A stretch of 64,000 nt of DNA from Rubrivirga sp046845755 (lineage in GTDB: Bacteria > Bacteroidota > Rhodothermia > Rhodothermales > Rubricoccaceae), in assembly GCF_046845755.1 (NCBI RefSeq), contig NZ_CP177357.1, positions 3,782,001-3,846,000 of the forward strand, in the 5' to 3' direction. The notes under the pieces are model-generated. The model was not told the origin of the DNA. It worked only from the letters and a program-made list of their open reading frames with translations, and searched no databases. Positions 57,986 through 64,000 of this stretch are shown here, piece by piece; the stretch's first letter is position 1; every line of letters starts with the position of its first letter. Position numbers and translations under genes: made by a program.

Positions 57986-58810
57986 ATGACCTCCCTCCTT
58001 TCCCTCTTCGACGCCGACACGAGCGCCCCGGCCTCGCGCCGCAACGCCCTCGGCACCGTCGGCCGGCTGGGCCTCGGCGCTGCCGTCGCCGCCGTCCCGT
58101 TCCTCGACCCCCGCAAGGCCTTCGCCCAGGGCATGGGCCCGAACCAAGTCGACATCGACGGCGACGGCGACTTCGACGCCTTCGACATCCTCAACTACGC
58201 GCTCACCCTTGAGTACCTCGAGCGGTCGTTCTACCGCCAGGCGCTGGACGCGAACTTCCTCGCCGCCGAGCGCGACCTGATCGTCACCATCGAGGCCGAC
58301 GAGTCGGCCCACGTGCGCGTGCTCCGCGGCGCCATCGAGAGCGCCGGCGGCGACCCCGTCGACTACCAGGACTCGGACTTCGACTTCGGCTCGTTCCTCA
58401 GCTCGCGCGACCCGTTCCTCGCGCTCGCGCAGTCGCTCGAGGACACCGGCGTCCGGGCCTACAAGGGACAGGCGACCGCCATCCAGGGGTCGCCGTACCT
58501 CACGACGGCCTTGCAGATCCACTCCGTCGAGGCGCGCCACGCGGCGGCCATCCGGCGGCTCCGCGGCAACCAGGGGTGGATCCCCGGCAGCCAGCCCGGC
58601 GCCCCCGTCCCGGCCGTCTACGGCGCGGGCAACGGCTTCCCCGCCGAGAGCAACACGACGCAGGGCGGCCTCGATCTGACCTCTGCGCTCTCCGGCTACA
58701 CCGCTGAGGAGATCACGGAGGCGTTCGACGAGGGCCTCGACATGACGACCGTCCTCGACATCGCGGGCGGCTTCATCACCGGCCAGGAGGGCGACGGCGC
58801 CGACGCCTAG
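57986..58810 (+). CDS. exported ferritin-like domain protein (second of pair)
   Basis: 274 residues from the ATG at 57986. The N-terminus RRNALGTVGRLGLGAAVAAVPF looks like a Tat signal with cleavage after KAFAQ. The helical core repeats the plan of the upstream protein: ILNYALTLEYLERSFYRQ, IEADESAHVRVLRGAIE, ALAQSLEDTGVRAYKGQ and HSVEARHAAAIRRLRG. An extended C-terminus of about 80 residues is specific to this copy. The E...E/H pattern suggests a diiron centre. Pairs of this kind with a divergent tail are known in Bacteroidota; the function is unknown. Confidence 0.88.
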   Translation: MTSLLSLFDADTSAPASRRNALGTVGRLGLGAAVAAVPFLDPRKAFAQGMGPNQVDIDGDGDFDAFDILNYALTLEYLERSFYRQALDANFLAAERDLIVTIEADESAHVRVLRGAIESAGGDPVDYQDSDFDFGSFLSSRDPFLALAQSLEDTGVRAYKGQATAIQGSPYLTTALQIHSVEARHAAAIRRLRGNQGWIPGSQPGAPVPAVYGAGNGFPAESNTTQGGLDLTSALSGYTAEEITEAFDEGLDMTTVLDIAGGFITGQEGDGADA

Positions 58811-58877
58811 GCGCCGCGCCTCTCGCCCGCACCGCGCGCCCGGTCTCGCTGTGAGGCCGGGCGCGCGTGCGTTCGGG

Positions 58878-59360
58878 CTAGACCGCGTCCGCAGCGGCGA
58901 CGCTGATCCCGATCGCCAAGGCGTCCTCGGCGAGCGCGACGGCCGGGTCCGGTACGCCAAAGTGCGCGCCGGCGGCGGCGCGCAGCTCCATCATCGCGAA
59001 CGACGAGACGGCCGCGCTGGCGGCGCCCACGAGCGCGGGCAGAATCACGTTCTGGCGGCGGGCAGCGGCCACGGCCGCGCCGACGAGCGCGCCCGACCCG
59101 ATCCGTCCCGCCAGCCCAAGCGGCGCCGTCCGCGGGGGGGCGACCGGCAGCTTGTCGGCCGCCATCTCGCCCGCGGCGGCGACGGGAATCCAGAACGCCG
59201 CGGCGTCGGAGCCCAGGATGCCGGCGGGCTGACGGGGCGCGCGAGCGAGCCGGGCGAAGGGGGAGCGGGCGTCGGCGAGGGCGCGCGCCAAGACGGCGGG
59301 CGGCGTCAGGCTTCGCATCCCGGCGGCCCACCCGAGGGCGGCGGCGAGGGCGGTCGTCAT
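58878..59360 (-). CDS. DUF4126 membrane protein
   Basis: 160 residues from the ATG at 59360. It has GWAAGMRSLTPPAVLARAL at the start and EMAADKLPVAPPRTAPLGLAGRIGSGALVGAA in the middle, which are the landmarks of DUF4126. It has three or four hydrophobic segments. Function unknown. Its ATG overlaps the stop of the small DUF2945 gene (ATGA), so the two are translationally coupled. Confidence 0.85.
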   Translation of the reverse strand: MTTALAAALGWAAGMRSLTPPAVLARALADARSPFARLARAPRQPAGILGSDAAAFWIPVAAAGEMAADKLPVAPPRTAPLGLAGRIGSGALVGAAVAAARRQNVILPALVGAASAAVSSFAMMELRAAAGAHFGVPDPAVALAEDALAIGISVAAADAV

Positions 59361-59572
59361 GCTTTTCGGAGTTCGGAGTGCGACTTCAGGACGCGGTCGC
59401 CGTCGGCCTGTTCGATGAGGTAGGCCGGCTCGTCCTCGCTGGCGTTGCGCGTGATCTCCGACCCTTTGATCGTGCGCGTCACGCGCCCGGTGAACGTCTC
59501 CTGAACGGTCCCGCTGGCGGTCCCGCTGCCCCAGTCCCATTCGACCTCGGTTCCTGCGTCGTAGCCGGCCAT
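59357..59572 (-). CDS. DUF2945 (HVA1-family) small protein
   Basis: 71 residues: AGYDAGTEVEWDWGSGTASGTVQE, then ASEDEPAYLIEQADGDRVLKS and a final LRKA. This is the DUF2945 beta-barrel-like fold, a small cytoplasmic protein named after a Volvox/HVA1 homologue. Function unknown. It precedes the DUF4126 gene with a 4-nt overlap. Confidence 0.85.
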   Translation of the reverse strand: MAGYDAGTEVEWDWGSGTASGTVQETFTGRVTRTIKGSEITRNASEDEPAYLIEQADGDRVLKSHSELRKA

Positions 59573-59679
59573 CGTCGTGCGTCGGTGGTGAGCGTGTCGG
59601 ACCGGCGGCGGGCGCCCGGGTTCGGCCGTCTGGCCCGATCAGGTCGCGCCCGACCTCTGGGTGGGGCTCCAAACCAGAA

Positions 59680-59709
59680 CGGGCCGGCCCCCACGCGAGG
59701 ACCGGCCCG
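59680..59709 (-). terminator. candidate terminator after the subtilase gene
   Basis: An 8-bp stem, CGGGCCGG (59680-59687) and CCGGCCCG (59702-59709), about 20 nt past the subtilase stop on the minus strand. A GTTCTGGTTT stretch follows on that strand. Confidence 0.5.
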
Positions 59710-59729
59710 ATCGAGGGTGTCCAGAACGT

Positions 59730-61238
59730 TTAGCTACCGGCGCGCTCGGCCGCCAGCCGCACCGCCGCCGCCGCGTTGACCACGCCGCCCGTCATCGAGA
59801 GGTCGGTAAACGAGACGGCCTCCTCGGTGCCCGGGCGCGGCGTGTCGTCGCCGAAGCGCGTCGCCGAGTCGAGCAGGATCTGGCGGACCTCCTCGGCGGT
59901 GAGGTCGGGGAAGTAGGCCATCACGAGCGCCGCGACGCCCGCCACGACGGGCGAGGCGAACGACGTGCCATTCGCCGTCTGGATGCCGCCGCCCGGTTTG
60001 AGCGAGGTGACGCCCGCGCCCGGCGCGAACAGGTCGACCGACTCGCGCCCGTAGTTCGAGAACGAGGCCGCGAGCGCCTTGGCGTCGGGCCCGCTCGCGC
60101 CGACCTCCAGCCACCCGTCGGTCCGCGTGCCGTCGAGGAACGTGCGGGTCGGGAAGTTGTCGGCCGTGTCGATGTCCTCGGCCGAGTTGCCCGCCGCGTG
60201 GACGAGGAGCACGCCGTTCTCGACGGCGTACGCGACCGCCGCGTCGACGGCGTCCTTGGCCGGCGAGTAGGCCTTGCCGAAGCTCATGTTGATCACGCGC
60301 GCGCCGTTGTCGACGGCGTAGCGGATCGCATTCGCGACGTCCTTGTCGCGCTCGTCGCCGCCAGGCACGGCGCGGAGCACCATGATGCGGGCCGGGGCGA
60401 CGCCGTCGATGCCGAGGTCGTTGCCGCGCGCGGCGGCGACGAGCCCGGCGACGCCGGTCCCATGGTTCGGGTCGGGCCCGGCGACGTCCGCATTCCCGTA
60501 GAAGCGCTCGGCGACGTTCGCGTAGTCGTCGCCCACGATCCCGCGGTCGTCGTAGTCCGGGTTGAGGCCGTACGTGAGGCGGCTCTCCACGCTGGCGACG
60601 TAGTCGCGCAGGTCCTGGAGCGAGGCGCCCTGCTGGGCCAGGAACGCGAGCGGGCCGGCCTCGGCGGGCGGGACGTCGGCGAGGTCGTAGTCGTCGCCGT
60701 AGCTCGCGCGGAGCTGGGCGTCGGCGGCCTCGGCGGCGGCGAGCAAGGGGGCGAGCTGGGCGGCCTGGGCCGCGAGGGGCGCCCGCTCCTCGTCGAGCGC
60801 GGCCTCGAGCGCGTCGCAGTCGTTGTACGTCGCGTCGGGCGTGTCGGCGCGGCACAGCGCGACGAGCCGGGTCAGCTCGTACGTGTCGTGCTCCATGTTG
60901 CGGCCGTCGGCGCCGCCGAGGAAGCTCCAGCCGTGGATGTCGTCGACGTAGCCGTTGCCGTCGTCGTCGACGCCGTTCCCGGCGATCTCGCCGGCGTTCG
61001 TCCACAGGACCGGCGCCATGTCGGGGTGCGTGATGTCGACGCCGGAGTCGATGATCGCAACGACGACCTCGGTCGGCGCGCGGTCGCCGAGCGCGTCGTA
61101 CGCGGCGTCGAGGCTGATGCCGACCACGCCGGCGGCGTCGGCGTCGAGGAGGTGCCAGTCGGCGGGCGGGCCGTCGGTCTGGGCGACGGCGGCGGGCGCC
61201 AGCGCGAGCAGCGCGGCGGCGAGAATCGTGCGGGTCAT
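59730..61238 (-). CDS. secreted S8-family subtilisin-like serine protease
   Basis: 502 residues from the ATG at 61238 (signal peptide ending AAVAQ). Triad: Asp in VVAIIDSGVDITHPD, His in PDPNHGTGVAGLVAAA, Ser in NGTSFASPVVAGVAALV. An insertion of about 110 residues between Asp and His motifs is rich in Ala/Glu (helical, about 110-220); it includes the calcium-loop-like NGVDDDGNGYVDD. The oxyanion Asn is in LLVHAAGNSAED. It is an exported endopeptidase. No prodomain is evident at the N-terminus and no sorting module at the C-terminus, so it is probably periplasmic or in the outer leaflet. Confidence 0.93.
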   Translation of the reverse strand: MTRTILAAALLALAPAAVAQTDGPPADWHLLDADAAGVVGISLDAAYDALGDRAPTEVVVAIIDSGVDITHPDMAPVLWTNAGEIAGNGVDDDGNGYVDDIHGWSFLGGADGRNMEHDTYELTRLVALCRADTPDATYNDCDALEAALDEERAPLAAQAAQLAPLLAAAEAADAQLRASYGDDYDLADVPPAEAGPLAFLAQQGASLQDLRDYVASVESRLTYGLNPDYDDRGIVGDDYANVAERFYGNADVAGPDPNHGTGVAGLVAAARGNDLGIDGVAPARIMVLRAVPGGDERDKDVANAIRYAVDNGARVINMSFGKAYSPAKDAVDAAVAYAVENGVLLVHAAGNSAEDIDTADNFPTRTFLDGTRTDGWLEVGASGPDAKALAASFSNYGRESVDLFAPGAGVTSLKPGGGIQTANGTSFASPVVAGVAALVMAYFPDLTAEEVRQILLDSATRFGDDTPRPGTEEAVSFTDLSMTGGVVNAAAAVRLAAERAGS

Positions 61239-61278
61239 CAGAGAGCGGGAGGGGAGAGCGTCGGGAGCGTACACAACG

Positions 61279-61313
61279 GGGCCCCGGCGCACCTGTTACG
61301 TGTGCCGGGGCCC
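61279..61313 (-). terminator. terminator hairpin between lipoprotein and subtilase genes
   Basis: A 14-bp stem, GGGCCCCGGCGCAC (61279-61292) with GTGTGCCGGGGCCC (61300-61313; one G-U), and a 7-nt loop. It lies past the stop of the small lipoprotein gene and before the subtilase start. Confidence 0.65.
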
Positions 61314-61343
61314 GGAAAGATCGCGTCGGGGGTTAGCGCGTGG

Positions 61344-61709
61344 CTACTGGCGGCGGAGCGCGAACGCTCCCAGCCCCGTGTCGTCGTCGATGGTCAGCGC
61401 CGAGCCGTCGGCGCTCACCGTCCCGACGATCGTCTCGCCGTCTGCGGTGAGCGTGATCGCCGGGTGGTCGTAGCGGCCCGTTCCCGAGATGGACTCGATG
61501 GCCGCGCCCTCCTGGTTGAGCGTGCCGGTAAAGGCGAACGTGTCGCCGCTCTCCGTGGTGGGAATCACGAGCGTGAGGTCGGCGACGAACCCGACCTGGT
61601 CGTTGGACTGGCCGAAGTAGGTGCCCCCGACCACGAACTCGGCGGTGGAGTCGCAGGCCGTGAGCCCGAACGCGAGCAGAAGGACGAGAGGAGCGAGAAA
61701 GCGGGTCAT
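61344..61709 (-). CDS. small lipoprotein, beta-rich
   Basis: 121 residues from the ATG at 61709 with a lipoprotein signal ending FGLTAC. The mature part is beta-rich (VGGTYFGQSNDQVGFVADLTLVI, DTFAFTGTLNQEG, ISGTGRYDHPAITLT, DDTGLGAFALRR), consistent with a small barrel. No family is recognised. It lies between a protease gene and the S9 peptidase gene, all on the minus strand, each separated by more than 100 nt. Confidence 0.72.
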   Translation of the reverse strand: MTRFLAPLVLLLAFGLTACDSTAEFVVGGTYFGQSNDQVGFVADLTLVIPTTESGDTFAFTGTLNQEGAAIESISGTGRYDHPAITLTADGETIVGTVSADGSALTIDDDTGLGAFALRRQ

Positions 61710-61852
61710 GTGCACAACGAGGGGAGGAATGGACGAGAATGATCGGCTCGGCGCGTAGCCCGCGCGGCCACCGATCGGCCCCCACAACGGAGCGTCCCCG
61801 CCCGCCGTGCGCGAGCGGGGACAAAATCCGGCCGGCCGCCGACTCGCCGCCG

Positions 61853-64000
61853 CTACTCGACGGCGGTGAGCACGGTCGTCGACGTGCCGTTGCCCATCTG
61901 GGGGCCGAGCCCGATCTCCGACTTCACGAGCAGGCCGGGCGCGTCCTGCGACACCCACAGCGTCCCATTCCCGCCGCCCGTCCCGTCGCCCTGCGTGAGC
62001 GCGAGGACGAACGTCTCGAACGTGCCCGCCGGGACCTCGACGGCCTCCGTCCCGGTCACCTCGACGGTGGTCGTGACAGGCTTTTGCGTCTGGCTGTCGA
62101 AGCCGGCGAACTGGGCGCGGTAGCCGGGCGCGAGCGGGAGCGTGCCCAGGCCGACGTAGAGCGACGAGCCCTCGATGGCCAGAGGCGCGTCGAGCGCGGC
62201 GTCGACGGGGATCGTCTGGCCCTGGGCCACGATCTCGCCCGTCACGCGGTCCGGCGCGTAGTCGAAGGCGACCGTGACCGGGCCCTGCTCGACGCGGCGC
62301 GACAGCGGGCGGAGGTCGGCGCTCGCGACGACCGTCGTGTCGGCTGCTGCGCCCATCGGCGACGCCATCGCGTCGACGATCACGAACGTGTCGCCGCGCT
62401 CGGCGACGGTCCGCGAGATCGCCAGCTCGAACGTCTGGCCCATCGCCTCGATCGTCCCGTCGTAGCGGGCGGCAAACGGCGCCAGCGCCGCGCCGTCGAA
62501 CGTGGCGGCGTCGGCGGCCTGGGGCGCCTCGGCGAGTGTGACGGTGGCCGGGTCGACGGTCAGCTCGCCGAGGCGCGTCGACACCTCGTCCGACATCGTC
62601 GTCTGGGCCCGGCCCCCCAAGTGCTCGGCCAGGAAGATCTCGGTCGCCGCGTTCGACGCCAGCCGGTTCGTGGCGCCCCGGAAGCCGTGGCCCTCGTCCT
62701 CGGCCACGACGTACTGCACCGGGTAGCCGCGCTCGCGGAGCGCGATCACGATCTGGTCGCTCTCGGCCTGCTTGACGCGCGGGTCGTTCGCGCCCTGGAT
62801 GATCAGGAGCGGCGCCGTGATCTGGTCGGCCGCGTTGAGCGGGCTCTGCGCCATCAGCTGGGCCTCGCCCTCGGGCGTCGTCGGGTCGCCCATCCGCTCG
62901 TAGAACATCTTGCGGATCGGGGCCCAGTACGCCGGGATCGATTCGAGCAGCGTGATGAGGTTCGACGGGCCCACGATGTCGACGCCGGCGGCGTAGAGGT
63001 CGGGCGTGAACGCCAGCCCCGCGAGCGTGGCGTAGCCGCCGTACGAGCCGCCCATGATGCCGACGCGGTCCGGATCGGCGATGCCCTCGTCGATGAGCCA
63101 TCGCGCGCCGTCGGTCAGGTCGTGCTGCATGGCGCCCGTGCCCCACTCACGGTTGCCCGCGTTGAGGAAGTCCTTGCCGTAGCCGGTCGAGCCCCGGAAG
63201 TTGGGCTGGAGCACGGCGTAGCCGCGATTCGCGAGGAACTGCGCAAAGCTGTCGTAGCCCCACGAGTCGCGGCTCCACGGGCCGCCGTGGATGAGAAGGA
63301 CGGTCGGCAGGTTCTCGGCCTCGACGCCCAGCGGCAGCGTCAGGTATGCCGGGATCTCGCGCCCGTCGCGCGCGGTGTAGCGGACTGGCGTCATCGGGGC
63401 GAGGTGCTCCGTGGGCAGCTCCGGCCGGCCGGTGTAGAGGAACGTCAGCTCCTGGGTGTCGCGGTCGAAGAGGTAGCGCGAACCGGGGTCGGTGTCGCTG
63501 AAGACGGTCACCAGCCACGTCCGCTCGTCGGCCGTCCCGCCGCTCGGGCGGACCTCGCCGTCGGGCAGCCGCTCGCGGAGCAAGTCCAGATCGGCCGCCC
63601 AGGCGTCGTCTTTGGGGTAGATGCGCAGGCGGTCGCCGTTGTAGAACGTCGCCAGCATCTCGTCGGTGACCTCCGAGAACGCCGCGCCGCCAAAGTCGAC
63701 CTCGCCCTCCGGGTCGCGCTCGACGAGCGTCTCCGCGCCCGTCGCCGGGTCGAACAGGACGAACTCGACGAGGTCGCGGTCGCCCTTGTTGGTCTGCATG
63801 TAGACGCGCTGCCCGTCGGGGTGGAAGCGGACCGGCCCGCACGTCTCGACGACCGAGCACGAATAGACGACCTCGCCGAGGGCGCCGTCGGTCACGGTCA
63901 GCACCTCCGTCGCGCCGTCGCCCGCGGTGCGCAGCGCGAGCCGGATCTCGCCGTCGAGGTCGGTCATCCAGCCCGCGATCTGCTCGGTGTTCTCGATGAC
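61853..64000 (-). CDS. S9 prolyl-oligopeptidase family peptidase with C-terminal beta-domain (5' end beyond window)
   Basis: At least 715 residues, open through base 64000. The visible part starts inside the N-terminal beta-propeller (MQTNKGDRDLVEFVLFDPATG and similar Asp-rich blades). The catalytic domain has LLIHGGPWSRDSWGYDSF, the nucleophile GIMGGSYGGYATLAGL, Asp in IIQGANDPRVKQAESD and His in AEDEGHGFRGATNRL. After the hydrolase domain there are about 230 extra residues with a beta-rich, DUF3108-like part (VEVPAGTFETFVLAL, GTLWVSQDAPGLLVKSE). The S9 family cuts after proline or removes N-terminal peptides. The C-terminal addition is unusual. Exported location is expected but the N-terminus is not visible. 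Confidence 0.9.
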   Translation of the reverse strand, partial: VIENTEQIAGWMTDLDGEIRLALRTAGDGATEVLTVTDGALGEVVYSCSVVETCGPVRFHPDGQRVYMQTNKGDRDLVEFVLFDPATGAETLVERDPEGEVDFGGAAFSEVTDEMLATFYNGDRLRIYPKDDAWAADLDLLRERLPDGEVRPSGGTADERTWLVTVFSDTDPGSRYLFDRDTQELTFLYTGRPELPTEHLAPMTPVRYTARDGREIPAYLTLPLGVEAENLPTVLLIHGGPWSRDSWGYDSFAQFLANRGYAVLQPNFRGSTGYGKDFLNAGNREWGTGAMQHDLTDGARWLIDEGIADPDRVGIMGGSYGGYATLAGLAFTPDLYAAGVDIVGPSNLITLLESIPAYWAPIRKMFYERMGDPTTPEGEAQLMAQSPLNAADQITAPLLIIQGANDPRVKQAESDQIVIALRERGYPVQYVVAEDEGHGFRGATNRLASNAATEIFLAEHLGGRAQTTMSDEVSTRLGELTVDPATVTLAEAPQAADAATFDGAALAPFAARYDGTIEAMGQTFELAISRTVAERGDTFVIVDAMASPMGAAADTTVVASADLRPLSRRVEQGPVTVAFDYAPDRVTGEIVAQGQTIPVDAALDAPLAIEGSSLYVGLGTLPLAPGYRAQFAGFDSQTQKPVTTTVEVTGTEAVEVPAGTFETFVLALTQGDGTGGGNGTLWVSQDAPGLLVKSEIGLGPQMGNGTSTTVLTAVE

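Overview
The window is about 64 kb of very GC-rich bacterial chromosome, densely coded on both strands. I read it as a member of the Bacteroidota/Rhodothermota assemblage, most likely a Rhodothermales (Rubricoccaceae-like) bacterium. The reasons are secreted proteins with C-terminal 'FPNPT' type IX sorting modules, a TonB-dependent receptor with an N-terminal carboxypeptidase-regulatory-like domain, Bacteroidota-style TAnnTTTG promoter boxes, and gene starts with no Shine-Dalgarno sequence. This is inference; the complete 16S gene at 46053-47584 would settle it.

Layout. 1-9.6 kb (+, one - gene): end of a uracil-DNA glycosylase, dnaB, a VOC protein, an esterase lipoprotein, bioY, a CHY zinc-finger gene convergent with a Nif3-like gene, tsaE-folC, a Rho-like factor with altered catalytic residues, and a HAD hydrolase. 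9.6-17.5 kb: an MFS exporter divergent from a TonB receptor plus its secreted neighbour, DUF805 and Sel1 proteins, and a 550-bp spacer with hairpin repeats. 17.5-34.5 kb: purL, two tandem histidine kinases, trxA-trxB, a small envelope gene pair, an acyltransferase, a secreted sulfatase, a DnaJ-type chaperone, biotin carboxylase, a Fur regulator, phzF-pyrR. 34.5-44.5 kb (-): a six-gene multiheme-cytochrome operon. 44.6-51.4 kb: a PASTA protein and a complete rRNA operon (16S, tRNA-Ile, tRNA-Ala, 23S, 5S, terminator). 51.5-64 kb: tmk, a TPR-aroE-pgeF operon, recJ, two exported ferritin-like proteins, small genes, a subtilase, a lipoprotein, and an S9 peptidase running off the right edge.

The most unusual locus is the electron-transfer operon at 34527-44490. 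In transcription order it encodes a five-helix membrane cytochrome b with two His pairs each 14 residues apart, a membrane-anchored TPR protein, a 26-CxxCH cytochrome, a 40-CxxCH cytochrome built of ten tandem triheme modules, a predicted outer-membrane beta-barrel, and, after a 47-nt gap, a membrane-anchored Fe-S/FAD oxidoreductase. Five of the six genes are coupled by overlaps or spacers of 70 nt or less. I infer a path from cytoplasmic reductant or quinol across both membranes, carrying up to 66 c-type hemes: a candidate extracellular electron-transfer or electron-storage system. A second point of interest is the Rho-like protein, whose Walker A lysine and catalytic glutamate are replaced. 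A third is the 16S 3' end, which differs from the canonical anti-Shine-Dalgarno and fits the SD-less starts seen throughout.
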